Positions 43,287 to 52,829 are shown, counted from the stretch's first letter. The stretch is DNA of 64,000 nt from Bacteroidota bacterium (GCA_023396255.1 JAEWWU010000013.1:62001-126000), one strand, 5' to 3'. The notes: a model not told the origin generated them from the letters alone. Translations and numbers: made by a program.

Positions 43287-44837
43287 ATGTTAGATCAAGC
43301 TACATTACAGCAGTTGAGCCAAATATTTGCCGAACTGAATCACTCATATACTTTGGAGGTTGAAGTAGCTCCCAATCATCCCTCCCGAGAGATGCTTATG
43401 GAACTCCTGAATGAAGTTGCCTCCGTTTCGCCACGCATAACTTTGCAAGAGCGTTTGGGACAATCGCTTCGTTGGTCGCTGCTCAAGGAGGGGCAACCCA
43501 CCGGCATCTCTATGAGAGCCGTACCCACGGGACACGAGTTTACAACCCTCTTACTCGCCATCCTCAATGCCGATGGAAAAGGTAAAAATCTACCCGACCA
43601 AACGCTTGGAGCAAACATTGCGGCCATCAAAGGTCCTGTGCGTGTGCGTACCTATGTTTCGCTCACCTGCACCAATTGCCCCGATGTGGTTCAAGCCCTC
43701 AATATGATGACCCTTTTGCATCCCGATATGGAACACGAAACCATTGATGGGGCCATCAATCAAGAAGAAGCAGACGCTTTGCACTTGCAAGGCGTTCCGG
43801 CAGTCTTTGTCGGTGACAAACTGATTCACTCGGGAAGAGGAGATACAAGTACCTTGGTACAAGCCCTAACGGCCCACTACGGACAAAACGAAGTGGCACA
43901 AAATCCCTCAACTCCCAAGCATTACGACATAATCATCGTGGGGGCCGGTCCTGCCGGAAGTGCCGCAGCAATTTATTCGGCTCGTAAAGGACTCAAAGTT
44001 GCTGTATTGGCAACCCGTGTAGGAGGGCAGGTAAAAGACACGGTAGGCATCGAAAACCTCATATCTGTTCCATCTACCACCGGGGCACAGCTAGCACAAA
44101 ATTTGGCAGAGCATATGGCACACTATCCCATTGATCTGTTTGAACAGAGAGAGGTGGTCAAAGCCTCCCTTGAAGGGAAAGAGAAAGAGTTGCACACCCA
44201 GTTGGGAGAACTATTCACCGCTCCTGCCGTAATTATTGCCACGGGGGCAAGCTGGCGCAAACTCAATGTTCCCGGCGAAGCGGAACACATCGGACGAGGA
44301 GTGGCATTTTGTCCGCATTGCGATGGACCGTTTTACAAGGGCAAAGAGGTTGCCGTTGTAGGTGGAGGCAACTCCGGTATAGAAGCAGCCATAGACTTAG
44401 CAGGGATATGCTCCAAAGTTACCGTACTGGAGTTTTTACCCGAACTCAAAGCCGATGAAGTATTGCAGCACAAAGTGGCCTCGTTGTCCAACGTAGAGGT
44501 ACGAACCAATCAACAAACTCTATCGGTTCAGGGCACCGGGAAAAACGTAACCGGCATTTGCATCAAAGACCGGACCTCCGGCGACGAAAGTACCATTACC
44601 TTGGATGGTATTTTTGTTCAAATCGGTCTTTTGCCCAATAGTGACGTTTTTGCCGATCAACTGCACACCGAACGAGGACAAATAGTGGTGGATGCTCATT
44701 GCCGCACTTCTTTACCGGGGGTTTATGCAGCAGGAGACGTTTCCACGGTTCCGTACAAGCAGATTGTTATCGCTATGGGCGAGGGAGCTAAAGCAGCTTT
44801 GGCTGCCTTTGACGATCGTATCCGCACAGAAGCCTAA
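43287..44837 (+). CDS. ahpF: Alkyl hydroperoxide reductase flavoprotein subunit
   Basis: 516 residues. The N-terminal thioredoxin-like domain holds CTNC (about residue 129). The C-terminal part is a thioredoxin-reductase-like flavoenzyme: FAD site DIIIVGAGPAGSAAAIYSAR, redox pair CPHC in AFCPHCDGPFYKG (about 340), NAD site VAVVGGGNSGIEAA, and YAAGDVSTVPYKQIVIAMGEG at the end. It passes electrons from NADH to AhpC. Full-length relative to the family. Confidence 0.97.
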   Translation: MLDQATLQQLSQIFAELNHSYTLEVEVAPNHPSREMLMELLNEVASVSPRITLQERLGQSLRWSLLKEGQPTGISMRAVPTGHEFTTLLLAILNADGKGKNLPDQTLGANIAAIKGPVRVRTYVSLTCTNCPDVVQALNMMTLLHPDMEHETIDGAINQEEADALHLQGVPAVFVGDKLIHSGRGDTSTLVQALTAHYGQNEVAQNPSTPKHYDIIIVGAGPAGSAAAIYSARKGLKVAVLATRVGGQVKDTVGIENLISVPSTTGAQLAQNLAEHMAHYPIDLFEQREVVKASLEGKEKELHTQLGELFTAPAVIIATGASWRKLNVPGEAEHIGRGVAFCPHCDGPFYKGKEVAVVGGGNSGIEAAIDLAGICSKVTVLEFLPELKADEVLQHKVASLSNVEVRTNQQTLSVQGTGKNVTGICIKDRTSGDESTITLDGIFVQIGLLPNSDVFADQLHTERGQIVVDAHCRTSLPGVYAAGDVSTVPYKQIVIAMGEGAKAALAAFDDRIRTEA

Positions 44838-44859
44838 AAACTACTATTCCCACAAAAAA

Positions 44860-44889
44860 AGAGCGGTTTGCATAGCAAATCGCTCTTTT
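44860..44889. terminator. Bidirectional terminator between ahpF and the small peptide gene
   Basis: AGAGCGGTTTGC pairs with GCAAATCGCTCT (one mismatch) around ATA, with A and T runs on both sides. It lies between two convergent genes. Confidence 0.88.
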
Positions 44890-44899
44890 CTGTGTGTTG

Positions 44900-45028
44900 T
44901 TATTCCGCGTCTCCTCCGCCCGTATCTACATTGTCATCGTGTTTGGGTATCGTAGGGGTAAAGAAGACCATACTGTGAGCATTTAATAAGGTCACTTGTA
45001 TGTGCGGTTTTTTGTAATTCGTTTTCAT
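44900..45028 (-). CDS. Small 42-residue peptide related to the one at 8003
   Basis: ATG at 45028 to TAA at 44900. The peptide starts MKTNYKKPHIQVTLLNAHS, has a short hydrophobic centre and ends HDDNVDTGGGDAE. The K-x-N-Y-x-x-P-x-I-x-V start is shared with the 46-residue gene at 8003-8143, and both end with Gly and acidic residues. It has its own TACCTTTG promoter element and a strong terminator, so it is a compact monocistronic unit. Function unknown. No membrane segment or leader cleavage motif is obvious. Confidence 0.75.
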   Translation of the reverse strand: MKTNYKKPHIQVTLLNAHSMVFFTPTIPKHDDNVDTGGGDAE

Positions 45029-45061
45029 TATTTCTCTCTTGTTATTTGTTATATTGTTCCG

Positions 45062-45069
45062 CAAAGGTA
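45062..45069 (-). promoter_or_regulatory. Putative -7 element of the small peptide gene
   Basis: TACCTTTG on the minus strand, 33 bp before the ATG at 45028. Confidence 0.6.
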
Positions 45070-45122
45070 AGAATAGATATTATAGAAACAGTACTGCGAT
45101 AAAATTTTTTGCAAATCATAGC

Positions 45123-47840
45123 TTATTTCTTTATCGTAAAAAGGCGTACCAACTCGCCTAACCACAAGACACAACTTGCAGACACAAAAATCAAAATCCA
45201 AGTACCGGCATCCAATGGAACAACCCTAAACATACCACCACCAAAAGTAGTGATCAATACTTGTCCCAAAACGATCAGTAGGGCTATCAGCAGAAAGTTG
45301 GTACACTTGCCCAATGATATAAAAGCAGATCTGCCTCCCTTATAGGCCTTTGCATTGAACATATTCCAAAACTGCAAGAAGACGAAGAAAGAGAAAAAGA
45401 GCGATAATTCGTAGCCACTCAAAACACCGGGCCCAAAATCAAAAATATGTTGAGGCAATAAACTAAAGTCAAACTGCTGCAAATGAGTTAATTCTTCGTG
45501 TTTAAGGTATTGCATTAAGGCAAAAAGAACCAAGACAAAACTTCCCCCAACACCAAATATTTGTCTTGCCATTCTTCGGGATATGATATTGGCATTTCTG
45601 CTGCGAGGTTTCTCTTTCATCACCGCCGGGTTGGGAGGCAAAGATGCCAGAGCAAGGGCTGCGAAGGTGTCCATAATCAGATTAACCCACAACATTTGGG
45701 TCACTGTGAGCGGACTATCGGTTCCTAAAAAGGCTCCAATGAGAACGATCAAACAAGCCGCCACATTGATGGTCATTTGAAAGAGAACAAAACGTTGTAT
45801 GTTGCGGTAAAGCGATCGGCCCCATATTACCGCCTGTGTGATACTTGCAAAAGAGTTATCCAAAATAGTGATGTCGCTTGCCTCTTTGGCTACCGAGGTG
45901 CCATCTCCCATCGATAATCCCACTTGTGCCTTGTTAAGCGCCGGGGCATCATTGGTTCCATCGCCCGTGACGGCTACCACCTCGCCTTGGGATTGCAACA
46001 AACGTACCAACCGCTCTTTATCCATCGGTCTTGCACGGCTCATAATGCGAATTTGCTGCACTCTGTGAATTAGCTCCTCGTCGCTCATAGCGGCAAACTC
46101 GGCACCGGTAATTATTTCGCTGTCGGTGCAAGTCTCATCCCAAAGACCTATCTGTCGTCCTATCTCCTTGGCCGTACCGGGTGTATCCCCTGTAACAATT
46201 TTAACTTGAATGCCGGCATCCATACAACTTTTGATGGCTGCAGGTACTTCGGCTCTGATGGGGTCACTTATTCCTACGATACCAATAAAAGTCAATCCGT
46301 CTGTGGCAAGCACTCCGTTGGCGAAAGGAGATCGATCTCCACTCCACTCGGCATAGGCGAATCCTATGGTGCGCATCGCTTTGTTTTGATATTCTTGCAA
46401 TTTGAGGTGATAAAGCTCTTGTTCCGAGGAATCCATACGGCAATTAAGCATCACAATTTCGGGAGCCCCTTTGACCAAGAGCAATTTTTGATTATCCTCG
46501 GTTTGTATCACCGTTGCCATATACTTACGTTCGGTGGAGAAGGTCAATTGCTCCACCACGGGATATTGCTTTCTAAGTAGCTCATAATCCGTTCCCTGCT
46601 CGCGCAACCACAGCAGGAGCGCTCCCTCGGTAGGGTTTCCCAATACGGACGGATGCTTGAGGTCGGACAAATCCAAATGAGCCGTCGAATTGGTTGCCAT
46701 AGAAAGAGACAGCAAAGAACTATTTTGAGGCAACGAATGAAAAAAAGTATCGGCAACGGTCATTCTGTTTTGGGTCAAAGTCCCCGTTTTATCGGTGCAG
46801 ATGACGGTAGCAGCCCCCATTGTTTCGCAAGCGTGCATACGCCGTACCAGATTATTGGTTTTCATCATACTGCGCATACTGTACGCCAAACTCAAGGTGA
46901 CGCTCATAGGCAATCCTTCGGGTACGGCAACCACTATAATAGTAACGGCAATCATAACTTTTTCCAAGAGATAACCAAGCGTATATACCCAATCGTTTTG
47001 TGTAAAACCACCCTGTGAGGCGTAAATGAGCATAGAACCCACAAGAACCACGGCAGCAATGCCATAGCTGACCCGAGTGATGATTTTAGCTAAACCTTCC
47101 AACTGTTTGTTGAGCGGAGTTTTTACGCTGTTGTCTATCTGTACCCCTTCAAAGACACGACCATATTCGGTGGCATCGCCCACTTTATCCACCCGGTAAA
47201 CGCAATGCCCATCCAACACGGTTGTACCTCTGCAAATGTAGTGAGTAGGGTAAGTGGCATCGGGATCCGCTTCTTCGGGAGAAGTACTTTTGATTACGAT
47301 GGGCTCGCCGGTAAGTGAAGACTCGTCTATCTGCAACGAAACACTTTGCAACAAAGTACCATCTGCCGGCACTTGTTCCCCGGCATCGAGGGCAACCACA
47401 TCGCCCACTACCAAATCGGCTTTGAGCACCTGACCTATTTGTCCGTTGCGGTACACTTTGTACCATATATCTTCGTTTACTTGATTGAGAATGGCAAATT
47501 CGCGCTCGCTCTTGAGTTCAAAATAGAAAGCCACTCCGGTTGCCAAAAGTACGGCGAGCAATACCCCTGCCGGCTCCAAGAAGTGCGATAGGTTGTCATC
47601 GCCCACTACAAAAAACTCATAACAAGACACTCCCAACGAAAGCATCATAGCTACAAGCAATATCATAATGATGGGGTCTTTGAACTTTTCTATAAACTTA
47701 CTCCACAGAGATTCTCTTTGAGGGGGAGTAAGGCTATTGGTTCCGTGTTGGGTGCGACTGAGTTGTACCTCCTTGTCGGACAATCCTGTGAACTGCTTTT
47801 TCTCTTTTTCCAATGGCATACGTAAGGTTTGGGATTTCAA
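45123..47840 (-). CDS. Calcium-type P-type ATPase (P2B-like)
   Basis: 905 residues. The phosphorylation site DKTGTLTQNRMTV is near residue 350, PEGLPMSVTLSLAYSM is in TM4, TGES-type loop as SSLTGEP near 200, and VAVTGDGTNDAPAL in the P domain (about 640). About ten TM segments can be traced, with six in the C-terminal third (ITINVAACLIVLIGAFLG-like). The PEGLP and overall order resemble plasma-membrane-type calcium pumps; the ion is inferred, not proven. The second Met at residue 8 is an alternative start. Confidence 0.92.
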   Translation of the reverse strand: MKSQTLRMPLEKEKKQFTGLSDKEVQLSRTQHGTNSLTPPQRESLWSKFIEKFKDPIIMILLVAMMLSLGVSCYEFFVVGDDNLSHFLEPAGVLLAVLLATGVAFYFELKSEREFAILNQVNEDIWYKVYRNGQIGQVLKADLVVGDVVALDAGEQVPADGTLLQSVSLQIDESSLTGEPIVIKSTSPEEADPDATYPTHYICRGTTVLDGHCVYRVDKVGDATEYGRVFEGVQIDNSVKTPLNKQLEGLAKIITRVSYGIAAVVLVGSMLIYASQGGFTQNDWVYTLGYLLEKVMIAVTIIVVAVPEGLPMSVTLSLAYSMRSMMKTNNLVRRMHACETMGAATVICTDKTGTLTQNRMTVADTFFHSLPQNSSLLSLSMATNSTAHLDLSDLKHPSVLGNPTEGALLLWLREQGTDYELLRKQYPVVEQLTFSTERKYMATVIQTEDNQKLLLVKGAPEIVMLNCRMDSSEQELYHLKLQEYQNKAMRTIGFAYAEWSGDRSPFANGVLATDGLTFIGIVGISDPIRAEVPAAIKSCMDAGIQVKIVTGDTPGTAKEIGRQIGLWDETCTDSEIITGAEFAAMSDEELIHRVQQIRIMSRARPMDKERLVRLLQSQGEVVAVTGDGTNDAPALNKAQVGLSMGDGTSVAKEASDITILDNSFASITQAVIWGRSLYRNIQRFVLFQMTINVAACLIVLIGAFLGTDSPLTVTQMLWVNLIMDTFAALALASLPPNPAVMKEKPRSRNANIISRRMARQIFGVGGSFVLVLFALMQYLKHEELTHLQQFDFSLLPQHIFDFGPGVLSGYELSLFFSFFVFLQFWNMFNAKAYKGGRSAFISLGKCTNFLLIALLIVLGQVLITTFGGGMFRVVPLDAGTWILIFVSASCVLWLGELVRLFTIKK

Positions 47841-47985
47841 TTTAATTACCCGAAAAAACTCTCTTTCTTCGGCTATGGTGTGTGTTTATCTCGGTAATGA
47901 AAACAATAAATTTTCCAGCAAACAAAATTACTCTTTTGTACCAATAAAAATTGTAGCCTAAAATATACACCCTACTAAATACAAC

Positions 47986-48025
47986 TTGCACCCAAAAGGT
48001 TTTAGAACCAACCTTTCGGGTGCAA
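47986..48025. terminator. Hairpin downstream of the outer membrane barrel gene
   Basis: A 16-bp inverted repeat (47986-48001 and 48010-48025, TTGCACCCAAAAGGTT) with one mismatch, located 30 bp after the barrel gene stop on the minus strand. The T tail is weak, so termination may be partial. Confidence 0.6.
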
Positions 48026-48054
48026 CGAAAACATAGAGAGAGGTATTACCCTTC

Positions 48055-50346
48055 TCAAAGACCAAAACGCGAAGTATCTACTTCTCTGCGTTCTTTCTTC
48101 TTGTACTCCCCAAAATTATAAGAAAAACGCACCTCTATGCTACGATTATAACCACGGGTGTCAAGAACAAAACTCTGCGTACCCCACTGCGAAGTGGCAA
48201 CAGGTACAGAGATATTGAAAGGATCATTGGCTTCTATGCTCAAAGAAAATCTATTGGATGGAGACACATACTTCAATCCCAAATTGAACATCCAAAGAGG
48301 ACTAATATCGTAGACGGTTTGCAGACCCTTTGTTCTGTACCCGACAGAGAGGTCAAAAGTAACGTTTGGTTTGGTGGAAAGAACAAAATTATTGTTGAGA
48401 AAAGCAAACCATATCCATCTGTTGCGGTCTATGCCAAAGCCGTAAAAGTCTTTCGTCTTAACTGATTCGTTGAACAAGGCCGTGGTAAGACGATGGCTGA
48501 TGTGCTTGGTGAAAGAAAAAGGTATAACCACATTCACTCCCGATTCCCTTAGGTAATCCCAGTTCTTTGTTTCGTAAATCAAAACCAATCGGTTGGGGTC
48601 TTGGTAAACCGATTGCTGAAAATATTTATCTATGTATTTGTGGTAGAACTGTACCACATACTTCTGTTTATAGAGATAAAGGAGCCTACCATTATAACGT
48701 TGCATAGGCAATAGAGAAGGATTGCCACGAACTTCGGAATACCCGTCTATATAACTGACTACTCTCTGCATACTCCAAAAAGAGGGATACACCTTTTCTG
48801 ATGAAAACGATCCCTGTACAAGGTGGTCGGGGGCTATTGCATAGGTAAAAGAGGCTTGCGGATACAAAAGCCTTTTGTTCAAACCTGCCCTCTTGTACTG
48901 CTCCAAAGTGAGATATGCCGAAGCGGAGAATTTATCCGAAAACTTCTGTTCCACTCCTGTATAGAGGGTAAAATTATATTCTCTCTGAGTCAAATCGCTA
49001 TTCGACACATCCAACTTTCCCTCTATAAGTTGATATTCTATTTTGTCTTTACTTTGAGACAAAGAGTATGAGGAACCGACAGTTACGGAAGTTTTGTCCG
49101 ACAAAGAAAATTGCTTGTCGGCAGAGAGCTGCAATCGGTTTATCTTCTGTGTGGAAAATACATTGAACACCTCTTTATTCTGCTCCTTTCGCAAATTGGT
49201 GATATGCTGCCTTTGGTTGAGGTGGAATAGAGTATAATTGGCATTAACATCCCACCCGCTATTATTTTGGTATCGTAGAGAAAAATCGTGTGTATAGTCC
49301 GGATTGTTCGTTCTATTTTCAGAAAAAAGAAACGTACCCTTTGAAACAGACAGATTTGCGCTCACCGGGTTCAATATACCGGTATAGGTTGCTTCAAGAG
49401 AACTGTTTTCCGAAAGATTGAAACCGGCACCCAGACGAATATTGTGATCTCGATAGGTACTTCGAGATAATTGTTGCTGATCAATTTCAAAAATCTTATC
49501 CCGCAATCTATGTTTGCTGAGGTATTTAATCCCCGAAAGAAACTTCGATAACCTCAAGTCGTAAGAAAAATCGAAACTCACAGCATCTAAAGGAAGTACC
49601 GCACTACCCCCCACACTCCATACGTGGGTCTCTTTACTGCCAAACGAATAAGATGTATGAGCTTCTCCCTCGAACTTGATTGCTTGAGTAAGCACCACAT
49701 CAATCACCACTGCGCGTGTGCGATATTTTGGAGGCGGATTGTAAAATACTTTGAGTTGCTCCACACGGCTCGCTGGCAGAGAACGCAACAACTTGTACAA
49801 CTGTGCGGCAGATAGGTTGGATAGCTTTCCGTTGATGACAATTAAAACATCGCTACTCCCCACCAAAGAGAGCTTGTCCCCTTGCTCTATGATACCGGGT
49901 AACTTTTTCAATATGTCATATGCCGTGGAGACTACCGATGTTTGTCTGATAAGGTCTGCCGAGTAGACCAATCCACCCGACTTTTCCAACGAAACAGGTG
50001 GTCTCTTTCCCTGCACCACAACTTCATTCAAAAGACGATCTTCACCGTCCAAAACGATGTCTCCGCAGTCAAGACCGTGAAACTGTTTCGTGACTTCTTT
50101 GTACTCTATATGTTTTATCTTAACAAGGTATGGAAACGAACCATTGTACTGAATGGCAAAGCATCCCAAACTATCCGTAACCCCTCCCTGCAAAAAAACC
50201 GAATCGCAACTATACAACATTACCGCTGTGTAAGGAAGAGGATGGGCGGTTGCATCCAAAACACGCCCACGAACATTTTGAGCAGACAGACTGCCACAAA
50301 ACAGTATACAAAAGCACAACAATAACTTTGGAACCAATTTTTTCAT
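48055..50346 (-). CDS. TonB-receptor-like outer membrane beta-barrel protein
   Basis: 763 residues. Signal peptide (LLLCFCILFCGSLSAQ), then a carboxypeptidase-regulatory-like fold (VRGRVLDATAHPLPYTAV, about 25-105), a plug-like part (LNEVVVQGKRP, then AYDILKKLPGI) and a long barrel of the Bacteroidetes outer membrane beta-barrel type, ending in VRFSYNFGEYKKKER. The last residues (VDTSRFGL) are beyond the aromatic end, so the barrel may not finish at the extreme C-terminus. A transporter or surface-associated role is likely; the substrate is unknown. Confidence 0.85.
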   Translation of the reverse strand: MKKLVPKLLLCFCILFCGSLSAQNVRGRVLDATAHPLPYTAVMLYSCDSVFLQGGVTDSLGCFAIQYNGSFPYLVKIKHIEYKEVTKQFHGLDCGDIVLDGEDRLLNEVVVQGKRPPVSLEKSGGLVYSADLIRQTSVVSTAYDILKKLPGIIEQGDKLSLVGSSDVLIVINGKLSNLSAAQLYKLLRSLPASRVEQLKVFYNPPPKYRTRAVVIDVVLTQAIKFEGEAHTSYSFGSKETHVWSVGGSAVLPLDAVSFDFSYDLRLSKFLSGIKYLSKHRLRDKIFEIDQQQLSRSTYRDHNIRLGAGFNLSENSSLEATYTGILNPVSANLSVSKGTFLFSENRTNNPDYTHDFSLRYQNNSGWDVNANYTLFHLNQRQHITNLRKEQNKEVFNVFSTQKINRLQLSADKQFSLSDKTSVTVGSSYSLSQSKDKIEYQLIEGKLDVSNSDLTQREYNFTLYTGVEQKFSDKFSASAYLTLEQYKRAGLNKRLLYPQASFTYAIAPDHLVQGSFSSEKVYPSFWSMQRVVSYIDGYSEVRGNPSLLPMQRYNGRLLYLYKQKYVVQFYHKYIDKYFQQSVYQDPNRLVLIYETKNWDYLRESGVNVVIPFSFTKHISHRLTTALFNESVKTKDFYGFGIDRNRWIWFAFLNNNFVLSTKPNVTFDLSVGYRTKGLQTVYDISPLWMFNLGLKYVSPSNRFSLSIEANDPFNISVPVATSQWGTQSFVLDTRGYNRSIEVRFSYNFGEYKKKERREVDTSRFGL

Positions 50347-50471
50347 TACTTGTCTACAGATTATATGAAATACAACTGCAAATAAAATAAAAAAACATCA
50401 TACAATAACGTGGTGTAAACCACTTCGCGAACAATAAAACGGTCCAACTATATTGTCGAAAAAAACTTTCC

Positions 50472-50843
50472 TTACCATTTGGCCAGCCACCAACCTACAG
50501 CAATGGCAATCATTCCCAGAACAACACTCCCCAACACATAACCGACAAACGCGAAGTATTGACCCGATTGCAACAGCAATAAGGCATCCTTGGTAAAAGT
50601 AGAGAAGGTGGTAAAACCGCCACATACACCCACTGCAAAAAACAGATTGAACCAATGAGACGGCACACTGCTTCTGACAAAAAATCCACTCAAAAAACCC
50701 AGAAGCAAAGCCCCTGCTACATTGACCACCCAAGTGGACCACGGAAAACCTCCGCTCGCATTCTTCACAGCCAACGACACAAGGTAACGCCCCACTCCTC
50801 CCAAAAAACTACCTGCTCCTACACATAATATCTCTCCGATCAT
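50472..50843 (-). CDS. crcB: CrcB/FluC fluoride exporter
   Basis: 123 residues, four TM segments. Diagnostic residues are present: GGVGRYLVSL near the start, the Asn in TWVVNVAGALLLGF (about 43) and GGFTTFSTFTKD (about 76-87). It exports fluoride as a dual-topology dimer. No fluoride riboswitch was identified upstream by eye. Confidence 0.93.
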   Translation of the reverse strand: MIGEILCVGAGSFLGGVGRYLVSLAVKNASGGFPWSTWVVNVAGALLLGFLSGFFVRSSVPSHWFNLFFAVGVCGGFTTFSTFTKDALLLLQSGQYFAFVGYVLGSVVLGMIAIAVGWWLAKW

Positions 50844-51066
50844 CTTTCTTTATATTAGCAAACCAAAGGCAAAGGTAATACCGAACAGAGCAGGACAAAT
50901 TTCTCTTCCCATCGCCACCACTAAAATCACTCTGTTCTATCTCTTACAATCGGTTTCCATTTTGTGTTCTTGCAAGTCATCAACACATCTTGAGATCATT
51001 GAAAACTCTTGTATCGAGGTGATTTTCTCCGTTAAAATCGACAATCGGTTCCCTATTTTTCTGCTC
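50844..51066. other. Non-coding stretch upstream of crcB
   Basis: No gene recognised. It contains a direct repeat ACAATCGGTT at about 50947 and 51041 and should hold the crcB promoter. A 69-codon reverse frame at 50937-51146 is not accepted. Confidence 0.45.
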
Positions 51067-51125
51067 TTTTCTTCGGAGAAAAAAAGCAATACTTCCCTAC
51101 CAACAATCATTTTCTCCGAAGAAAA
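51067..51125. repeat. 16-bp inverted repeat beside the putative origin
   Basis: TTTTCTTCGGAGAAAA at 51067-51082 and its exact reverse complement TTTTCTCCGAAGAAAA at 51110-51125, 27 bp apart. Each arm is itself nearly palindromic. A third partial copy (TTTTCTCCG) is near 51022. Confidence 0.8.
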
Positions 51126-51330
51126 TGAATTTTTTATCCCTTCCAATCAACCCCTCTGCACAATCCCATTGCAACTCATCGGGGCAAGAAAATTTCTTAC
51201 TTCACCAGCTACTCTGCATCACAAAAATCTTATTTATGATTCAGACAAAACAAAGCCTTTCGACGCAGTTCGAGCATAAGCTGCCCAAATATCATCTCGT
51301 ATGCACAAAATGAACCAAAAAGAGAAAAAC

Positions 51331-51712
51331 TTTTCAACACGGTATGTTGAAAACTTGTTTATAACCTGTTCATAACTCTCATAGTTATCAACATCTTTCA
51401 ACATTGTTATGGATACTTTTCTCCCCTATGTTCATAACCCTCCCGATTATGAACAAGATACTAACAAGTTTTCAACAAAAAGAAACCACCCCGGAGCTTT
51501 GCGTAACTGTTTCAATTGACTACCGAGAATCAACCCTTCTCAATCCCTCTGCTGACAAAAGGAGTAAGCAGATACAACACTCCACCCTTATCAGCGAGTT
51601 ACAAAACAGTTACGCAAAGCAGTAGGCACTTTTGAGACAAGTTATGAACAGTTTCAACACCCTTATTATTATAATAATCTCTTTTAATAAGAATAAGAAC
51701 CCATAATAATAA
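51331..51712. other. Putative chromosomal replication origin (oriC)
   Basis: Ten or so 9-mers resembling DnaA boxes cluster here: TTATGAACA at 51447-51455 and 51642-51650 and, reversed, at 51367-51375 and 51429-51437; TTATCAACA at 51385-51393; TTTTCAACA at 51331-51339 and 51469-51477 and, reversed, at 51345-51353; CTTTCAACA at 51395 and GTTTCAACA at 51651. An AT-only tract follows (51662-51712), suited to unwinding. The region has no gene, and genes diverge from it (- to the left, + to the right). Short counts by hand show + strand C excess on the left (50521-50580: C 20, G 8; 12961-13020: C 21, G 9) and G excess on the right (52441-52500: G 18, C 9; 62161-62220: G 19, C 15). I infer an origin; dnaA is not nearby. 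Confidence 0.72.
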
Positions 51713-51754
51713 CTCGACCCCTCCACCTCCTGCACTTGGTAGCTTGCAATGTGT

Positions 51755-51762
51755 TATCTTTG
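51755..51762 (+). promoter_or_regulatory. Putative -7 element of the hydroxyacyl-CoA dehydrogenase gene
   Basis: TATCTTTG lies inside the frame upstream of the chosen ATG at 51888, leaving a leader of about 115 nt. This argues against starts before 51760. Confidence 0.5.
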
Positions 51763-51887
51763 TTTATGCCGTGGTAGGGGATTGCAAAGAAAGAGTGGAA
51801 AGTCGCCCTACCCTGTTGAATGTAGTAAGCAAAGAGTATGATTGCCTTCCTCCGAAAGAGACACAATACTCCTTAAAGTTAATAGTT

Positions 51888-52829
51888 ATGGATAACGAAT
51901 TATCTACTCCGCAATCGGTGCAGCAAACCGTTGCCACCGCTACGGGTACTGCTCCCCTCCCGTATAATAAAAAGATAGCTGTAATCAGTTCCGGTACAGT
52001 AGGGATAGGTGTGGTGCATTGCTTGGTGATGAATGCCATACCGGTGGTACTCAAAGTGGAAAATAAAGAACAGGTAGAAAATGCAATGGCACGCATAGAG
52101 GTCTCCGTTAAGCACGCTCTGCAACAGAGCGGCTTGGGAATGGATCAGCTGCCCGAGCATCTTCGTTACGTTACCTGTACACAAGACTATGCCGATGTGG
52201 CCGATGCCGATTTGGTTATTGAGGCGGCTTCGCTGAAAAAGAACGAAGCGGAAGCCTTTTACAAAAACCTCGATAGCACGGTGCAGAACGATGCTGTTTT
52301 TGCCACCAATAGTTCATCGTTAAGTATTTCCGAATTGGCTTCTATGACCCGCCGTCCCGAACGTTTTATAGGGATGCATTTTTTTACACCTGTATCGGTG
52401 ATGAAACTGGTCGAGGTAATTCGGGGCAGGCACACGGATTCCGAAGTGGTTTCTTTTGCCTTGGATTTGTGTTGCCGTATGGGTAAAGAACCTATTGAGG
52501 TGGACGAAGCCCCCGGTTTTGTGGTTAACAGACTTTTGGTGCCTATGATCAACGAGGCTATTGCCGAGTTTTCGGAAGGGGTTGCATCCATAGAAGCTAT
52601 CGATGCCGCTATGAGAACGGGAGCCAATCACCCTATGGGACCCCTCGAATTGGCAGATTTGATAGGGTTGGATAATTGTTTGGCAATTATGGAAGGTTTG
52701 TACGAAGAGTTTGGTGATCCTAAGTATCGTCCTCATCCTGTGCTACGTAAGAAAGTACGTGCCGGTGAATTGGGCCGTAAGACAGGAGTGGGATTCTATC
52801 GTTACGAAACGGACTCAACCAATTTGTAA
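51888..52829 (+). CDS. 3-hydroxyacyl-CoA (3-hydroxybutyryl-CoA) dehydrogenase
   Basis: 313 residues from the ATG at 51888 (MDNELSTPQSVQQ), after a promoter element at 51755. The NAD-binding N-terminus KIAVISSGTVGIGVVH replaces the first Gly of the usual GAGTMG motif with Ser. The substrate part has IGMHFFTPVSVMKLVEV with the catalytic His, DAPGFVVNR-like EAPGFVVNRLLVP, and NHPMGPLELADLIGLD. It would interconvert 3-hydroxybutyryl-CoA and acetoacetyl-CoA, used in butyrate metabolism. It is the first gene to the right of the putative origin. Confidence 0.88.
   Translation: MDNELSTPQSVQQTVATATGTAPLPYNKKIAVISSGTVGIGVVHCLVMNAIPVVLKVENKEQVENAMARIEVSVKHALQQSGLGMDQLPEHLRYVTCTQDYADVADADLVIEAASLKKNEAEAFYKNLDSTVQNDAVFATNSSSLSISELASMTRRPERFIGMHFFTPVSVMKLVEVIRGRHTDSEVVSFALDLCCRMGKEPIEVDEAPGFVVNRLLVPMINEAIAEFSEGVASIEAIDAAMRTGANHPMGPLELADLIGLDNCLAIMEGLYEEFGDPKYRPHPVLRKKVRAGELGRKTGVGFYRYETDSTNL

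Noticed and set aside
50937..51146. 69-codon reverse frame beside the putative origin
   Set aside because: Overlaps the inverted repeat, no promoter or family resemblance; more likely chance in non-coding DNA.
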